DNA of 64,000 bases from Sulfitobacter donghicola DSW-25 = KCTC 12864 = JCM 14565 (lineage in GTDB: Bacteria; Pseudomonadota; Alphaproteobacteria; Rhodobacterales; Rhodobacteraceae), in NCBI RefSeq assembly GCF_000622405.1, contig NZ_JASF01000005.1, positions 2,790,001 to 2,854,000 on the forward strand, given 5' to 3'. The notes beneath the pieces are model-generated. The model was given only the letters and a program-made list of their open reading frames with translations. It was not told the DNA's origin and did no database searches. Both the position numbers and the translations under genes were made by a program. Every line of letters begins with the position of its first letter. The first letter of the stretch is position 1. Positions 1 to 10,696 of the stretch are shown piece after piece.

Positions 1-642
1 GAGGCGCGGGTGGTTGTGATCACGGGCGCGGGCAAGGCGTTTTGCTCAGGGCAGGATCTTGGCGACCGCGCAAATGCCACTTCGATCGATTTGGAACGTA
101 CTTTGCGCGATGAATATGCGCCGATGTTGCGGGCGATTACGCAATGTCCCGTGCCAACAATTGCTGCGGTGAATGGCCCTGCGGCCGGGGCGGGGGCAAA
201 TCTGGCTCTGGCGGCCGATGTGGTTTTCGCCACCGAGAGCGCGTATTTCCTACAGGCGTTCACCCGCATTGGCCTGATCCCTGACGCGGGGGGAACCTAT
301 GCGTTGCCGCGCCAGATGGGGATGGCCAAGGCGATGGGGGCGGCATTGTTTGCCGATAAAATCACCGCCCGTCAGGCCGACGATTGGGGCATGATTTGGG
401 AAGCGGTTGAAGACCATAAGTTTGAGGCGCATTGGCGTGCCAAGGCCGCACATTTGGCTGCGGGACCAACAGCAGCCTATGCCGCCGTTAAAACGGTTCT
501 GCGCGAAACTTGGGGAAATGATTACGAAAAGCAGCTAGCGCTTGAGGCGCAAGAGCAAGGGAAATGCGGCAAGTCCCGTGATTTCAAAGAGGGTGTTTTG
601 GCTTTTACCGAAAAACGCGCTGCAAAGTTTGAAGGCCGCTAA
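1..642 (+). CDS. paaG: PaaG-like 2-(1,2-epoxydihydrophenyl)acetyl-CoA isomerase / enoyl-CoA hydratase, 5'-truncated by window edge
   Basis: Crotonase-fold protein. The frame is open from base 1, so the real start lies outside the window and the GTG at 10 is internal; 213 residues are visible against about 260 for the family. The oxyanion-hole segments AFCSGQDLGDR and AAGAGANLALAADVVFA are present. GLIPDAGGT, with the Asp used by PaaG, and the MGMAKAMGAALFADKITA-DDWGMIWEAVED stretch match PaaG more closely than a generic hydratase. PaaG isomerises the ring epoxide of phenylacetyl-CoA to an oxepin in aerobic phenylacetate breakdown in the cytosol. Other paa genes would be expected upstream, out of view. 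A strong terminator follows directly, so this is the last gene of its operon. The family is certain; the exact substrate is an inference from motif similarity. Confidence 0.8.
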   Translation, partial: EARVVVITGAGKAFCSGQDLGDRANATSIDLERTLRDEYAPMLRAITQCPVPTIAAVNGPAAGAGANLALAADVVFATESAYFLQAFTRIGLIPDAGGTYALPRQMGMAKAMGAALFADKITARQADDWGMIWEAVEDHKFEAHWRAKAAHLAAGPTAAYAAVKTVLRETWGNDYEKQLALEAQEQGKCGKSRDFKEGVLAFTEKRAAKFEGR

Positions 643-661
643 GCCCTAGATCATAATGAAC

Positions 662-697
662 AAAAGGCCGCTGCAATCAAATGCAGCGGCCTTTTTC
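662..697 (+). terminator. Rho-independent terminator of the paaG-like operon
   Basis: A perfect inverted repeat (arms 662-675 and 682-695, core GGCCGCTGCA/TGCAGCGGCC) is followed by TTTTTC, 20 nt after the stop codon. Confidence 0.9.
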
Positions 698-716
698 GTT
701 TCCGTTTTGAAATTTG

Positions 717-1031
717 TCAGGGTTGAACGCTACGTTCAACCAGCAAGACATCCGAGGCAGTGGGCACTTTGCCTGTTGCGCGGGCGATGACTGCAACAGC
801 GATGCCGTTTGCAAGAACCGTATGCACAGTGCCAGAGACTTGTTTGATTGTTATTTCCGGCGGGGTGTCACCTTTGTCGTAGACGACAGCGATGTGGTCT
901 TCATCTCCTTGGACGTCAGGAACTAAGGCGCCCATCGGACCTTTTTCGCATTTTGCTGTCAGGGGCATCAGGCTTTTTGCTTGGGACCAATGATAGCGGT
1001 CTGACATGTTATGAGGTGTTGTTGGTGCCAT
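717..1031 (-). CDS. Small protein of unknown function
   Basis: 104 residues from the ATG at 1031, chosen because AGGAG sits 9 nt upstream; an upstream in-frame start at 1085 lacks such a site. I do not recognise the family. The protein begins MAPTTPHNMSDRYHW, has no signal peptide or membrane segment, and is a mixed sequence with one Cys and a beta-rich centre (HIAVVYDKGD-TPPEITIKQVSG-TVHTVLANGIAVAVIAR). It lies about 80 nt downstream of the RTX-repeat gene on the same strand. The gap holds a weak hairpin (1068-1096) without a T-run, so the two could be co-transcribed. The good ribosome site and the lack of a better competing frame support it as a real gene. Confidence 0.6.
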   Translation of the reverse strand: MAPTTPHNMSDRYHWSQAKSLMPLTAKCEKGPMGALVPDVQGDEDHIAVVYDKGDTPPEITIKQVSGTVHTVLANGIAVAVIARATGKVPTASDVLLVERSVQP

Positions 1032-1111
1032 GTGGGGGGACTCCTGTAAGGCTGGCGCGAGATGTGTGTAGGGAGTGGCAAACACCCACCCCCTACGTCA
1101 GGCCTTCAGGA

Positions 1112-2026
1112 TCAGGCAGCAGCACCGTTCGGGTCGAACATTGCCTCAATGGCATTCTGAGCAACAAGCGTCACATCTTCAGCCTGAAGCGTACCACCAG
1201 CACCTTCCACACGTGCTAGAACAGTGTCGCCCATCTGGATCACGGCGTCCCCACCGTCTTCGCTTACGGTGATGTCTGCATCTTCTGCAGTATCCTCGAC
1301 AATGACGGTGATCGCATCTTCAGCCGTATCAAAGTCGGTAATGGTTGCCATCATTACTGTGTTTTGTTCGGACATGATGTTGAAGGTATCTTCGCCCGTA
1401 CCGCCCGTGGCTTGGTCGCCCGAACCAATGATCAGCTGGTCGTTTCCGCTACCGCCATAAAGCTCGTTGCCTAGGCTGTCGTCACGCATGTCAATGCCAC
1501 CGTTGATGTCAGCAAGAGAACCGCCGTCGCGCAGTTCGGTCAACTCTTCGAGGTTGAGCGGAACACCCTCGATGATACCACCGAACAGCACGTCGTCACC
1601 TTGGTTGCCGGCAAGTACATCGCCGCCGCGACCACCAATAACCGTATCTTCGCCTTCGTTACCACGAACGGTATCCCAACCATAATCGCCTGAAACGAAA
1701 TCATTGCCCTCTTGGCCTTCAAGAAGATCCTGACCGGTGTTGCCCGTAATAACGTCATCACCATCGCCCGAGCAAAGCATGTCGTCGCCATCTTCGCCCT
1801 GCAGAACGTCATCGCCTTCGCGGCCAAAGATCGTGTCGTTGCCAGCGCGACCATTCATAACATCATCGCCAGCCTGGCCATCGATAAAGTCGTCGCCCAG
1901 CTCACCTTCAAAGCGGTCATCCGCTTCCGTTCCGACCAGTTCAACTGAATCTTCATCATCAGAACCCCCGTCAAAGGCGAACCCTAGAGCGGCGAGTGGT
2001 AGTGCAAGTCCTAGTAACATTAACAT
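1112..2026 (-). CDS. RTX (hemolysin-type) calcium-binding repeat protein
   Basis: 304 residues. The N-terminal 17 residues are hydrophobic (MLMLLGLALPLAALGFAF), as a signal/anchor. From about residue 35 to 160 runs a series of GGxGxDxUx-type nonapeptides (for example GELGDDFIDGQAGDDVMNG and GNDTIFGREGDDVLQGEDG), with another block near GSGNDQLIIGSG. Such repeats form Ca-filled beta-rolls, typical of secreted or surface proteins of Roseobacters. The C-terminal third (DFDTAEDAITVIVED...) carries no repeat. The start is supported by AGGGGAA 8 nt upstream. No transporter or acyltransferase gene of a type I secretion system is adjacent. Function (adhesion, S-layer-like or other) is open. Confidence 0.8.
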   Translation of the reverse strand: MLMLLGLALPLAALGFAFDGGSDDEDSVELVGTEADDRFEGELGDDFIDGQAGDDVMNGRAGNDTIFGREGDDVLQGEDGDDMLCSGDGDDVITGNTGQDLLEGQEGNDFVSGDYGWDTVRGNEGEDTVIGGRGGDVLAGNQGDDVLFGGIIEGVPLNLEELTELRDGGSLADINGGIDMRDDSLGNELYGGSGNDQLIIGSGDQATGGTGEDTFNIMSEQNTVMMATITDFDTAEDAITVIVEDTAEDADITVSEDGGDAVIQMGDTVLARVEGAGGTLQAEDVTLVAQNAIEAMFDPNGAAA

Positions 2027-2408
2027 AGCAATAGTTCCCCTTTGCGTGGCTGTTGATACTGACTATGCAACCATCCCCCGAGCGGTCAAGCTTGCGTTAA
2101 CCATTGTGTATTCAGGCGAAACAATGCCTAAGTTTGGCCATGTTTTGCCAAATTCTGTCACAATCCAGTGCGCGAAATGTGACCAAATCAACTGAAGCGT
2201 GCGGCTTTTCCCGAATCAGGAATGTGGAAGTTCTCGAAGGCTGAAGATGATTCGCGGCTTGTTTTTGGGCCATAGTTTACAGGCACGCGCCAATAAGCTG
2301 GGGTGGGGGAATAAGGATCGTAAGAGGGAGAGAAGGGCAGTGGCGTGCGCGCGACGGGATTTAGGGTGCCCTATTCATGCCACAATTTTGTCCCTTTCTA
2401 AGGGCCAT
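2027..2408. other. Intergenic region, no supported gene
   Basis: About 380 nt between the RTX gene and the gltA terminator. It should hold the promoter of the RTX gene. Short open frames here have no ribosome site or recognisable protein features, and I see no RNA gene or repeat. Confidence 0.6.
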
Positions 2409-2443
2409 AAAAAAGCCGCCGGCAGCTGAAAGCTACCGGCGGT
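2409..2443 (-). terminator. Rho-independent terminator of gltA
   Basis: Read on the minus strand, ACCGCCGGTAGCT, loop TTC, AGCTGCCGGCGGC, then TTTTTT. It begins 22 nt after the gltA stop codon. Confidence 0.9.
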
Positions 2444-2465
2444 AAATATCGCGAAATCGGGTCGG

Positions 2466-3761
2466 TTATCGTTTCTCGATATCCACGTAAGAACGCACAT
2501 CAGCACCTTGGTAAAGCTGACGTGGGCGACCGATTTTCAGCTGCGGATCGTTGAGCTGTTCTTTCCACTGGGAAATCCAGCCAACAGTACGCGCCAAGGC
2601 AAAGATCGGCGTGAACATCGACGTGGGGAAGCCCATCGCTTCGAGGATGATACCGGAATAGAAGTCCACGTTCGGGAACAATTTTTTGTCTGCGAAATAC
2701 GGATCTTCCAACGCCTGCTTTTCGAGTTCTTTAGCAACCTGAAGGATCGGGTTGTTTTCAACACCCAGCAGTTCCAGCACCTCGTCTGCAGACTGCTTCA
2801 TCACAGTCGCGCGCGGATCGAAGTTTTTGTAAACGCGGTGGCCAAAGCCCATCAGGCGGAAGGGATCGTTTTTATCCTTGGCGCGGGCAATGAATTCAGG
2901 AATGCGATCGGGGGTGCCGATTTCCTTGAGCATTTCTAGGCATGCTTGGTTTGCGCCGCCGTGTGCAGGGCCCCAAAGGCAAGCGATACCAGCAGCAATA
3001 CAAGCAAACGGGTTTGCGCCAGAAGAAGAGGCCAGACGTACAGTGGACGTCGAGGCGTTCTGCTCGTGATCCGCGTGTAGGGTAAAGATACGGTCCATTG
3101 CGCGGCTCAGGATCGGATCAACAACGTAATCTTCGGCAGGCACTGCAAAACACATGCGCAGGAAGTTGGATGCATAATCCAGATCGTTGCGCGGATAAAC
3201 AAACGGCTGACCGATCGTATACTTATAGGCCATCGCAGCGATGGTCGGCATCTTGGCGATCAGGCGGATCGAAGCCACCTCACGCTGCCATTCGTCGTTG
3301 ATGTCGGTCGAGTCGTGGTAGAATGCTGACATCGCACCAACAACACCCACCATAACGGCCATTGGGTGCGCATCACGACGGAACCCACGGAAAAAGTTCA
3401 TCATCTGCTCGTGCAGCATGGTGTGGTTTGTGACGCGGCTTTCGAAATCTTCCAACTGTGTGGGGGAGGGCAGCTCACCATAAAGCAGCAGGTAGCAAAC
3501 CTCGAGATAGTGGGATTTTTCGGCCAATTCGCCAATCGGGTAACCACGGTGGGTCAGGATCCCTTCGTCACCGTCAATAAAGGTGATGGTGCTGTCACAA
3601 GACGCAGTCGACGTGAAACCGGGATCATACGTAAAGACACCCGCTTGGCTGTACAGCTTGCGAATATCCAGAACGTCAGGACCGGAAGTTGGCGTAAAGA
3701 TCGGAAGCTCTACTGTCTTGTCTCCGACGGTCAGAGTCGCTGATTTTGTACTTTCGGCCAT
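2466..3761 (-). CDS. gltA: Citrate synthase, type II
   Basis: 431 residues, full length for the hexameric bacterial type II enzyme that condenses oxaloacetate and acetyl-CoA in the TCA cycle. The catalytic set is visible: His in [16 protein letters not shown], His in [14 protein letters not shown], and Asp in [14 protein letters not shown]. The N-terminal beta-rich region ([14 protein letters not shown]... [19 protein letters not shown]) is that of type II enzymes. The start has AAGGGG 6 nt upstream. It is transcribed after gltX on the same strand with a gap of about 117 nt, which includes a short hairpin (CTGGTTTTGACCAG) but no T-run. It ends at a strong terminator. Confidence 0.97.
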   Translation of the reverse strand: MAESTKSATLTVGDKTVELPIFTPTSGPDVLDIRKLYSQAGVFTYDPGFTSTASCDSTITFIDGDEGILTHRGYPIGELAEKSHYLEVCYLLLYGELPSPTQLEDFESRVTNHTMLHEQMMNFFRGFRRDAHPMAVMVGVVGAMSAFYHDSTDINDEWQREVASIRLIAKMPTIAAMAYKYTIGQPFVYPRNDLDYASNFLRMCFAVPAEDYVVDPILSRAMDRIFTLHADHEQNASTSTVRLASSSGANPFACIAAGIACLWGPAHGGANQACLEMLKEIGTPDRIPEFIARAKDKNDPFRLMGFGHRVYKNFDPRATVMKQSADEVLELLGVENNPILQVAKELEKQALEDPYFADKKLFPNVDFYSGIILEAMGFPTSMFTPIFALARTVGWISQWKEQLNDPQLKIGRPRQLYQGADVRSYVDIEKR

Positions 3762-3878
3762 AATTATCCCCTTCTAGGTTGTTTATCGGGCATGCGCCCT
3801 CGGCAAGGCACTGGTCAAAACCAGCGCGTCCGATTTCTATCTATCTACCATATCCTTAATGACAGATTTACGACTGTC

Positions 3879-5279
3879 TCAGGATGCAGCTTCTGTCAGG
3901 CGGGCCAGCGTTTCATCTCGGCCAAGCACCAGCATCATATCGAAAACAGAAGGTGTTACAGCCCGTCCGGCCAGAGCCGCACGAAGGGGGCCTGCCAGCT
4001 TGCCGAACTTGGTCTCTTTCGCAGCTGCAAAGCCGTTCAGAGCCTCTTCTAGCGTTTCTCGATCCCAGCTAACATCTTGCAGATGCGGCGTCAATTCTTT
4101 CAGTATACCACGGGATACCGTATCGAGGTTCTTTGCCGCTTTCTCATCCATGGCAAGAGGGCGCTCGGCAAGAATAAAGTGACCTTTTTCAATGAGTTCC
4201 GGCAGTGTCTTGGCCCGTTCTTTCAGGCAATACATTGCACGTTCCAAACCCTCAAATTGCGCATTTGTGAACATTGGTTGATTTGCCGCAGCCAAATAGG
4301 CTTGGATTTCCTGCACCAACGCTGCGTCATCCGAGATTGCAATATGCTGGCCACAGATGTTTTCCAGCTTTTTCAGATCAAACTGGGCTGGGCTTTTGCG
4401 AATGCCCGTAATGTCGAACCATTCTTTGGCCTGTGCGTCGCTGAAAAATTCATCGTCCCCGTGGCTCCATCCCAGACGGGCAAGGTAGTTGCGCATGCCT
4501 GCTGCTGGGTACCCCATCGCCTGATATTCCTGCGCACCCAATGCGCCGTGGCGTTTGCTCAGCTTTTTGCCGTCAGAACCGTGGATAAGCGGAATGTGCG
4601 ACCACACAGGAATATCCCAGCCCATGCCTTCGTAAATCATCATTTGGCGGGCAGCGTTGTTCAGGTGATCGTCGCCGCGGATCACATGTGTCACGCCCAT
4701 ATCGTGGTCATCCACAACAACTGCCAGCATATAAACAGGTGACCCATCCGAGCGCAGCAGAATCATGTCGTCTAATTGCGCATTGTCGATTTTCACATCC
4801 CCCTGAACGACATCACGGATGATGGTCTGGCCGCCATCAGGGGCTTTGATCCGGATAACATAGGGCGCATCAGGGTGGCTGGACGGATCAGCGTCCCGCC
4901 AAGGAGAGCGGTACAGCGTGCTGCGGCCTTCGGCGCGCGCGGTTTCACGGAACGATTCGATTTCCTCTTGGGTGGCAAAGCATTTGAATGCAGCGCCTTT
5001 TTCCAACAAAGCATTGGCCACCTCTACATGGCGCGGCGCCATTTCATGCTGGCTGACAACATCACCGTCATGATCCAAGCCGAGCCATGCCAAACCCTGA
5101 AGGATCGCTTCGGTTGCCTCTGGGGTGTGGCGCGCGCGGTCTGTGTCTTCGATGCGCAGCAGAAATTTCCCACCACGGCCACGGGCATAAAGCCAGTTAA
5201 ACAAGGCTGTTCGCGCCCCACCAATATGAAGGAAGCCTGTCGGAGACGGAGCAAAGCGGGTAACGATTTCAGAGCACAT
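3879..5279 (-). CDS. gltX: Glutamate-tRNA ligase
   Basis: 466 residues from the ATG at 5279 ([21 protein letters not shown]), chosen over a longer frame because the class I motif begins right there and AAAGGA lies 7 nt upstream. The HIGH-type motif is HIGG at about residues 17-20 and the KMSKS loop is KLSKRHGA. It charges tRNA-Glu for protein synthesis; in Alphaproteobacteria tRNA-Gln is commonly mischarged and amidated by GatCAB, and a second gltX copy often exists. Whether this copy discriminates against tRNA-Gln cannot be read from the sequence. It is divergent from comEC, with 124 nt between start codons. Confidence 0.95.
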   Translation of the reverse strand: MCSEIVTRFAPSPTGFLHIGGARTALFNWLYARGRGGKFLLRIEDTDRARHTPEATEAILQGLAWLGLDHDGDVVSQHEMAPRHVEVANALLEKGAAFKCFATQEEIESFRETARAEGRSTLYRSPWRDADPSSHPDAPYVIRIKAPDGGQTIIRDVVQGDVKIDNAQLDDMILLRSDGSPVYMLAVVVDDHDMGVTHVIRGDDHLNNAARQMMIYEGMGWDIPVWSHIPLIHGSDGKKLSKRHGALGAQEYQAMGYPAAGMRNYLARLGWSHGDDEFFSDAQAKEWFDITGIRKSPAQFDLKKLENICGQHIAISDDAALVQEIQAYLAAANQPMFTNAQFEGLERAMYCLKERAKTLPELIEKGHFILAERPLAMDEKAAKNLDTVSRGILKELTPHLQDVSWDRETLEEALNGFAAAKETKFGKLAGPLRAALAGRAVTPSVFDMMLVLGRDETLARLTEAAS

Positions 5280-5403
5280 GAGGCGTCCTTTCGGGTGTAT
5301 TTGGGGGGCGGGGCTTAACGTTTCGCTTACGTTTACGAATTGGTAACCACCCACAGCATAAGGTTTTGGTCTGTCTATCCAGTGCAGCGAACGGGGGCAA
5401 GCA

Positions 5404-7461
5404 ATGGGCGTGGGATCGGTCTTGGGCCAGATGATGCGCGCGCAACGTGGCGCTTTGTTTGGCTGGGTTCCAGTGTTTCTTGCGGTTGGGATCGGCGGTT
5501 TCTTTAGCCTTACATGGGAACCCTCAGGGGGATTTATTTGGTCCGTGTTGGCGGGGGGCGTGGCTATTGCAGCATTTGCCCGCCTGTTGCCCGAAACCCT
5601 GCGCCCTTTGGCGGTTGCTATGATGTTAATCGCAATTGGCTTTGTGCTGGCGGCGGCGCGGTCGCATTACGTCGCTGGGCCAGTGTTGAAATTCAGCTAT
5701 TACGGCGCTGTTGAGGGGCGGATTGTGGCGATGGATCGCAGCCAGTCGGATGCGCTGCGCCTCACGCTGGATCAAGTGGTGCTGGATCGGGTCAGGCCAC
5801 AGCAAACACCCCTGCGCGTACGCCTGTCCTTGCATGGGGATCGCTCCGCGGACATCATCGCCGAGCCAGGTTTGAGGGTGATGATAACGGGGCATCTCTC
5901 TGCGCCTTCGGGCCCTGTTGAACCGGGTGGTTTTGATTTCCAACGTCATGCGTGGTTTGTCCGGCTTGGGGCTGTTGGCTATGCGCGGACCCCTTTGATG
6001 GGTGTTGATGCACCAAAGGCGGGGCTGGGGGTTTTTCGGCTGCGCATGGCCGCCTCTGATAAAATCCAAAGCGTTTTGGCAGGAGATATTGGCGGGTTTG
6101 CAGCTGCGATCACAACAGGAGATAGATCCGCGATAAGCAAATCCGCGCTGGAGGATCTACGGGCGAGCAATCTGGCGCATTTACTGGCGATTTCAGGGCT
6201 GCACATGGGGTTGATGTCGGGCGTTGTATTTGGCGCCTTGCGGATTTTGTTTGCCTTAATCCCTGCGTTGGTTTTGCGCATACCCGCGCGCAGTTTGGCC
6301 GCAGCGGGGGCGCTGGTGGTTGCTGCGGGGTATTTGGCCTTGTCTGGTGGGAATGTCGCCACGCAAAGGGCGTTTATCATGGTCGCGGTGGCGCTATGTG
6401 CTTTGATGATTGGTCGCCGTGCCATCAGTTTGCGCGGCGTCGCAATTGCAGCGACCATCGTTTTGGCCCTTCGCCCCGAAGCTTTGATGGGGCCGGGGTT
6501 TCAAATGTCATTTGCGGCGACAACTGCGCTGGTCGCTGTGTTCGGCTGGATGCGGGACAAACAAATCGCCCTTGGCCCAAGGTGGTTTCAACCCGTTAGC
6601 GCGGTTTTTATTTCTTCGGCTGTTGCGGGCATTGCAACCGCGCCAATCGCTGCTGCGCATTTCAATGCGATTGCCCAATATGGGCTGCTCGCGAATTTGT
6701 CTTGCGTGCCTTTGATGGGCGTTTTGGTCATCCCTGCGGCGGTATTGGCAGCAGTGCTTGCGCCCTTCGGGCTGGAGGTGATCGGCCTTTGGGCTATGGG
6801 GCTTGGTGTTCGCTGGATATTGTTTGTCGCAGATTTTGTTGCGAACCTCCCCCAGTCGCGGGTTTATGTTGTGGCGCCAGACGGTTGGGTGATCCCCTTG
6901 CTGGCGCTGGGGTTTTTGACGCTTATCCTGTGGCGCGGTGTGCTTCGTTGGTCGGGGATCATCGCAATGGCTGCATCCTTCGTGGTTTGGGGCGGGACAA
7001 ATCGCCCAGATATTCTGGTTTCTGATACTGGGGCGCTGGTTGGGGTGCGGACCGATCAGGGCCGCGCGCTCAGCAAAGAGCGGGGCGCGGGATTTGTTGC
7101 CCGAAACTGGCTGGAAAACGATGGCGATGGAGCGGGCCAATACATCGCCGCGACAAAGTGGGACAAGGCGGGGCAGGTGGTTCACCTATCAGGAAAACGC
7201 GCGGTTGCAGCCTTTGATACATGTACCAAAGGCCAGCTGGTGGTGAGTTCGGTACCGATTGAGCGTCTAGGGCTGCCTTGTATGGTCTATGATCCAGATC
7301 GCCTCAAAACGACGGGGGCTTTGGCGATTTCAATGGAAAGGGACGGGCCCAAAATTGTCCAAACCGCACGCGAGGTTTCAGGGGATCGGTTGTGGACGCA
7401 TTGGCCTGATCCTAGGCCACTGCGCGCGCGCCAACGGCACGCGCAGAAGATTTCCCATTGA
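5404..7461 (+). CDS. comEC: ComEC/Rec2-family competence membrane protein lacking an active metallo-beta-lactamase domain
   Basis: 685 residues. It has an N-terminal hydrophobic region, a soluble OB-like part (DUF4131 region, about residues 90-190), and a large multi-spanning competence domain (about 230-510) with the conserved [17 protein letters not shown] and [19 protein letters not shown]. ComEC forms the inner-membrane channel for single-stranded DNA in transformation. The C-terminal part ([14 protein letters not shown]...) resembles the tail of the usual metallo-beta-lactamase-like domain, but there is no HxHxDH motif. This is common in alphaproteobacterial ComEC. GGGG lies upstream of the ATG. 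It converges on lexA with a 10-nt gap and no terminator between. Confidence 0.9.
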   Translation: MGVGSVLGQMMRAQRGALFGWVPVFLAVGIGGFFSLTWEPSGGFIWSVLAGGVAIAAFARLLPETLRPLAVAMMLIAIGFVLAAARSHYVAGPVLKFSYYGAVEGRIVAMDRSQSDALRLTLDQVVLDRVRPQQTPLRVRLSLHGDRSADIIAEPGLRVMITGHLSAPSGPVEPGGFDFQRHAWFVRLGAVGYARTPLMGVDAPKAGLGVFRLRMAASDKIQSVLAGDIGGFAAAITTGDRSAISKSALEDLRASNLAHLLAISGLHMGLMSGVVFGALRILFALIPALVLRIPARSLAAAGALVVAAGYLALSGGNVATQRAFIMVAVALCALMIGRRAISLRGVAIAATIVLALRPEALMGPGFQMSFAATTALVAVFGWMRDKQIALGPRWFQPVSAVFISSAVAGIATAPIAAAHFNAIAQYGLLANLSCVPLMGVLVIPAAVLAAVLAPFGLEVIGLWAMGLGVRWILFVADFVANLPQSRVYVVAPDGWVIPLLALGFLTLILWRGVLRWSGIIAMAASFVVWGGTNRPDILVSDTGALVGVRTDQGRALSKERGAGFVARNWLENDGDGAGQYIAATKWDKAGQVVHLSGKRAVAAFDTCTKGQLVVSSVPIERLGLPCMVYDPDRLKTTGALAISMERDGPKIVQTAREVSGDRLWTHWPDPRPLRARQRHAQKISH

Positions 7462-7471
7462 TGATGATCTG

Positions 7472-8173
7472 TTAGTAAGAGCGGATTAACCCGACAAGGC
7501 GCCCTTGAACCTTTACCTGATCTGCGGGGAACACGCGTGTCTCATAGGCAGGGTTTGCAGCTTCCAATGCGATTGCTGCGCCTTTGCGCTTGAAGCGTTT
7601 TAGCGTGGCTTCATGGTCTTCAACGAGGGCGACAACAATGTCCCCATCGTCTGCCACGGCAGATTCACGAATGACAACAACGTCACCATCGTTAATGCCC
7701 GCCTCGATCATCGAGTCCCCTTTGACCTCTAGCGCATAATGCGCACCAGCGCCGGCTAGCATCGCATTTGGCACCGTCACCCCGTGCGAACGTTGGTTGA
7801 TCGCCTCAATAGGGACACCAGCCGCGATTTTTCCCATCACGGGCAACTCGCTCGCTTCGATTGTGGTGACGGGTTGGTTGGCAGCAGGTGCGGCAGCGGC
7901 AGGCGTGTCAGGCATATCGCCCTCAATCACACGCGGAGAGAAACCAGCGGCAGACATGCTGTCTGGCAGCTTGACCACTTCGATAGCGCGGGCGCGGTGG
8001 GCAAGGCGGCGGATGAAACCGCGTTCCTCTAGCGCCGTGATCAGGCGGTGGATGCCAGATTTTGACCGCAGATCAAGCGCTTCTTTCATTTCATCAAAGC
8101 TGGGCGGCACACCATCGCGCTGAACGCGTTTGTGAATGAAAGCCAGTAGATCGAGTTGTTTTTTCGTCAGCAC
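7472..8173 (-). CDS. lexA: LexA SOS repressor/self-cleaving protease
   Basis: 233 residues from the GTG at 8173 (reads [19 protein letters not shown]), chosen because GAGGA lies 7 nt upstream and it is the usual alphaproteobacterial N-terminus; a longer frame reaches 8233 but would run through the operator. The winged-helix DNA-binding domain is residues 1-65 ([23 protein letters not shown]). The self-cleavage site is the Ala-Gly in GKIAAGVP. The Ser of [15 protein letters not shown] and the Lys of [11 protein letters not shown] form the Ser/Lys dyad. It is the last gene of the trp-moa-moe string but has its own SOS box 32 nt upstream of the start, so it is likely autoregulated as well as read through from moeA. 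Confidence 0.95.
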   Translation of the reverse strand: MLTKKQLDLLAFIHKRVQRDGVPPSFDEMKEALDLRSKSGIHRLITALEERGFIRRLAHRARAIEVVKLPDSMSAAGFSPRVIEGDMPDTPAAAAPAANQPVTTIEASELPVMGKIAAGVPIEAINQRSHGVTVPNAMLAGAGAHYALEVKGDSMIEAGINDGDVVVIRESAVADDGDIVVALVEDHEATLKRFKRKGAAIALEAANPAYETRVFPADQVKVQGRLVGLIRSY

Positions 8174-8204
8174 AGTACATTCCTCGTCCCCATTGTCTCT
8201 TTTT

Positions 8205-8219
8205 GTTCTAGGGACGTTC
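8205..8219 (-). promoter_or_regulatory. Alphaproteobacterial SOS box (LexA operator)
   Basis: GTTC-TAGGGAC-GTTC on the plus strand (GAAC-N7-GAAC on the lexA strand), the exact direct-repeat form known for alphaproteobacterial LexA. It lies between the moeA stop and the lexA GTG. Confidence 0.9.
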
Positions 8220-8238
8220 TCGTTTTGTGTCAACTATT

Positions 8239-9414
8239 TTAGATATCGATAATCTCGACAATTGTTCCTGCGGGCTGTGCCGGATCTGACGGAGGGCGTA
8301 CCAATAGGGCATCTGCAACGGCCAGAACGCTTAACAAGGCGCTGTCTTGTCGGTTCTCTGCGATGACGCGGCCTTGGTCATCTAGTCTGGCGCGCATGTA
8401 GTGTTCGCGAGGACCGTTAGAGGGGATATCTTTGGCCAAAGCGGCCTTGCGGCGGGGGGCGGTTTGCTGGCCAAGGCCAAGCATCGCGCGGATCATTGGG
8501 GCGACAAAAATCGTACCGCAGACCATCGCTGATACCGGATTACCGGGAAGGCCGACCATAGCAGAGCTGCCCAATCTTCCCGCCATCAGCGGCTTGCCCG
8601 GGCGCATGGCGACTTTGTAAAACGATTGCTGCATGCCCATGGCGGCCGCGACAGGGGCCACCAGATCGTGATCGCCAACAGAAGCGCCACCAATGGTGAC
8701 GATCAAATCCGACCCCTGAGCCAGCTCAAAGCTGCGGCGCAAAGACCCCTCGTTATCAGATGCGATGGGCATCATCCGCGTATCAGCGCCTAGCGCCTCG
8801 AGCTGTGCGGCCAGCCCATAGGTGTTGGACGCGATGATCTGGTCAGGGCCGGGGGCTTCGCCCGGTTGGACCAGCTCGTCCCCCGTGGCGAGGATGGAAA
8901 CCACAGGTTTGCGGAAAACGGGCACTTGGGCGATGTTCATCGCGGCCAGCAGGGCGATGTCAGCAGGGCGAAGGCGGCGCGGCGCGGCGACGGATTGTCC
9001 TTCGGTAAAATCGCCACCCGCTGGGCGGATGTTGTCTTTTTCACCGATGGAATGGCCCAGAGTGATCAGGTCACCGCGGCGGGTGACGTCCTCTTGGATC
9101 ACAACAAAATCGGCGCCATCAGGGATGGGCGCGCCGGTAAAGATACGCACGGCTTGGCCCGCGCGCAGCTCACCGTCAAAGCGGTGGCCAGCGGCGGATT
9201 CACCGATCACCTTAAACAGGGCATCTGGTTCCACCTCGTCGCGGCGCAGTGCGTAGCCATCCATAGACGAGGCCGCAAAGGGCGGCTGGGTGCGCGTTGC
9301 AAAAACATCCTTAGCCAGCACACGACCGCCAGCTTGGCGCAAGGAGACCAGCTCGACCTCTGTTGGCTGGGTCAGGGAAAAGAGATGCCCTAACGCTTCG
9401 TCGACGGTGATCAT
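8239..9414 (-). CDS. moeA: Molybdopterin molybdenumtransferase MoeA
   Basis: 391 residues, normal length. MoeA inserts molybdate into adenylylated molybdopterin, the last step of Mo-cofactor synthesis in the cytosol. Visible features are the N-terminal [13 protein letters not shown] region, [31 protein letters not shown], the MoCF-binding core [20 protein letters not shown] followed by [16 protein letters not shown], and [11 protein letters not shown]. It overlaps moaC by 4 nt, so the two are translationally coupled. SoxC in this window is a Mo-cofactor enzyme and a likely consumer of the product. Confidence 0.95.
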   Translation of the reverse strand: MITVDEALGHLFSLTQPTEVELVSLRQAGGRVLAKDVFATRTQPPFAASSMDGYALRRDEVEPDALFKVIGESAAGHRFDGELRAGQAVRIFTGAPIPDGADFVVIQEDVTRRGDLITLGHSIGEKDNIRPAGGDFTEGQSVAAPRRLRPADIALLAAMNIAQVPVFRKPVVSILATGDELVQPGEAPGPDQIIASNTYGLAAQLEALGADTRMMPIASDNEGSLRRSFELAQGSDLIVTIGGASVGDHDLVAPVAAAMGMQQSFYKVAMRPGKPLMAGRLGSSAMVGLPGNPVSAMVCGTIFVAPMIRAMLGLGQQTAPRRKAALAKDIPSNGPREHYMRARLDDQGRVIAENRQDSALLSVLAVADALLVRPPSDPAQPAGTIVEIIDI

Positions 9415-9884
9415 GGCGCCGTGTGGCGGCCTGATTTCCCGCCGTCTTTTAACGTCACGCGCAGGCCGCCGATTTCCATCGTTTTATCAACGGCCTTGCT
9501 CATGTCATAGACGGTGAGGGCGGTGACGGATGCCGCGGTAAGCGCCTCCATCTCAACGCCTGTCTGGCCTGTGGTTTTGACAGTGGCAACAATGCGAATA
9601 CCGGGCAGGTCGGGATCGGGCGTTAGGTCAACCGAAACCGAGGTGATCGGCAGCGGGTGGCATAGCGGGATCAGGTCGGATGTCTTTTTCGCAGCCATGA
9701 TACCGGCAAGCCGTGCAACGCCCAAAACGTCACCTTTTTTGGCGCGGCCTTCTGTAATGATATCAAAGGTTTCTTGCTGCATCTTGATGTGGTTTTCGGC
9801 AGTCGCGATGCGCGAGGTCACTGCCTTGTCCGATACATCAACCATATGCGCATGGCCGTCGCCGTCAAAATGCGTCAGTCCCAT
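9411..9884 (-). CDS. moaC: Cyclic pyranopterin monophosphate synthase MoaC
   Basis: 157 residues. It makes cyclic pyranopterin monophosphate from the 3',8-cyclo-GTP product of MoaA. The diagnostic motifs are all present: [17 protein letters not shown] at the N-terminus, [11 protein letters not shown], and [26 protein letters not shown] with the catalytic Asp/Lys pair. It shares one base with the trpC stop and overlaps moeA by 4 nt, so it lies in the middle of a translationally coupled string. Confidence 0.96.
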   Translation of the reverse strand: MGLTHFDGDGHAHMVDVSDKAVTSRIATAENHIKMQQETFDIITEGRAKKGDVLGVARLAGIMAAKKTSDLIPLCHPLPITSVSVDLTPDPDLPGIRIVATVKTTGQTGVEMEALTAASVTALTVYDMSKAVDKTMEIGGLRVTLKDGGKSGRHTAP

Positions 9885-10696
9885 TACATGCCCCCCGCGC
9901 GCAAAGGGTTTGCCAGCAAATGGCGCGTTGCCGATGCAACGTCTTCTTGGCGCATGAGGCTCTCCCCGATCAGGAAGCTGCGCGCGCCATAACGCGCCAT
10001 ATCGGCAAGGTCTTCGGGGCTGTTCAGCCCGCTTTCACAGACCATCATCCGTTCACCCGGGACATGTTTGGACAGGGTGCGGGTGGTATCAAGGGTTGTC
10101 TCAAAGGTGTTCAGGTTTCGGTTGTTGATCCCGATCATCCGCGATTTCAGTGCCAGCGCGCGCTCCAGCTCTTCGGCGTTATGGGTTTCGATGAGCGCAT
10201 CCATACCGTAATGCATCGCCGCGTCTTCCAATTCGCTGGCCTGTGTATCCGAAACGCTGGCCATGATGATCAGGATGCAATCGGCGCCCATGCTGCGCGC
10301 TTCGGCGACCTGATAGGTGTCATACATAAAGTCCTTGCGCAGGACTGGCAGATCACAGGCGGCGCGTGCATCGATCAGGAATTGTTTGGCGCCTTGAAAG
10401 CTGGGCGTGTCGGTCAGCACGGAAAGGCAGGTCGCGCCGCCTTCGGCATAGGCTTTGGCCAGTTCGGCAGGGTGGAAATCTTCGCGGATCAGGCCTTTGG
10501 ACGGGCTGGCCTTTTTGATCTCGGCGATCAGGCCATAGTTTTCTTTTGAGGCATCAAACAGCGCTTCGGCAAAGGGGCGCACAGGCGAGGCATTGGCGGC
10601 CAGCGCCTCAACCTCTGACAAAGGCGTCGTCCGCTTGTCGGCAGCAACCTCCTCGAGTTTATATGCTTTGATTTTTTCTAGGATAGTCTGTGTCAT
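9884..10696 (-). CDS. trpC: Indole-3-glycerol phosphate synthase
   Basis: 270 residues, a monofunctional (beta/alpha)8 barrel. It closes the CdRP ring to indole-3-glycerol phosphate in tryptophan synthesis. Catalytic Lys is in [14 protein letters not shown], the second Lys in [11 protein letters not shown], the Glu and Asn in [11 protein letters not shown], and the phosphate site in [12 protein letters not shown] and [10 protein letters not shown]. The N-terminal extension ([14 protein letters not shown]) is that of the monofunctional enzyme. It overlaps ung by 4 nt upstream and touches moaC downstream. Confidence 0.96.
   Translation of the reverse strand: MTQTILEKIKAYKLEEVAADKRTTPLSEVEALAANASPVRPFAEALFDASKENYGLIAEIKKASPSKGLIREDFHPAELAKAYAEGGATCLSVLTDTPSFQGAKQFLIDARAACDLPVLRKDFMYDTYQVAEARSMGADCILIIMASVSDTQASELEDAAMHYGMDALIETHNAEELERALALKSRMIGINNRNLNTFETTLDTTRTLSKHVPGERMMVCESGLNSPEDLADMARYGARSFLIGESLMRQEDVASATRHLLANPLRAGGM

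Noticed and set aside
4077..4742. Plus-strand open frame inside gltX (221 codons)
   Set aside because: Antisense shadow of gltX, no homology.
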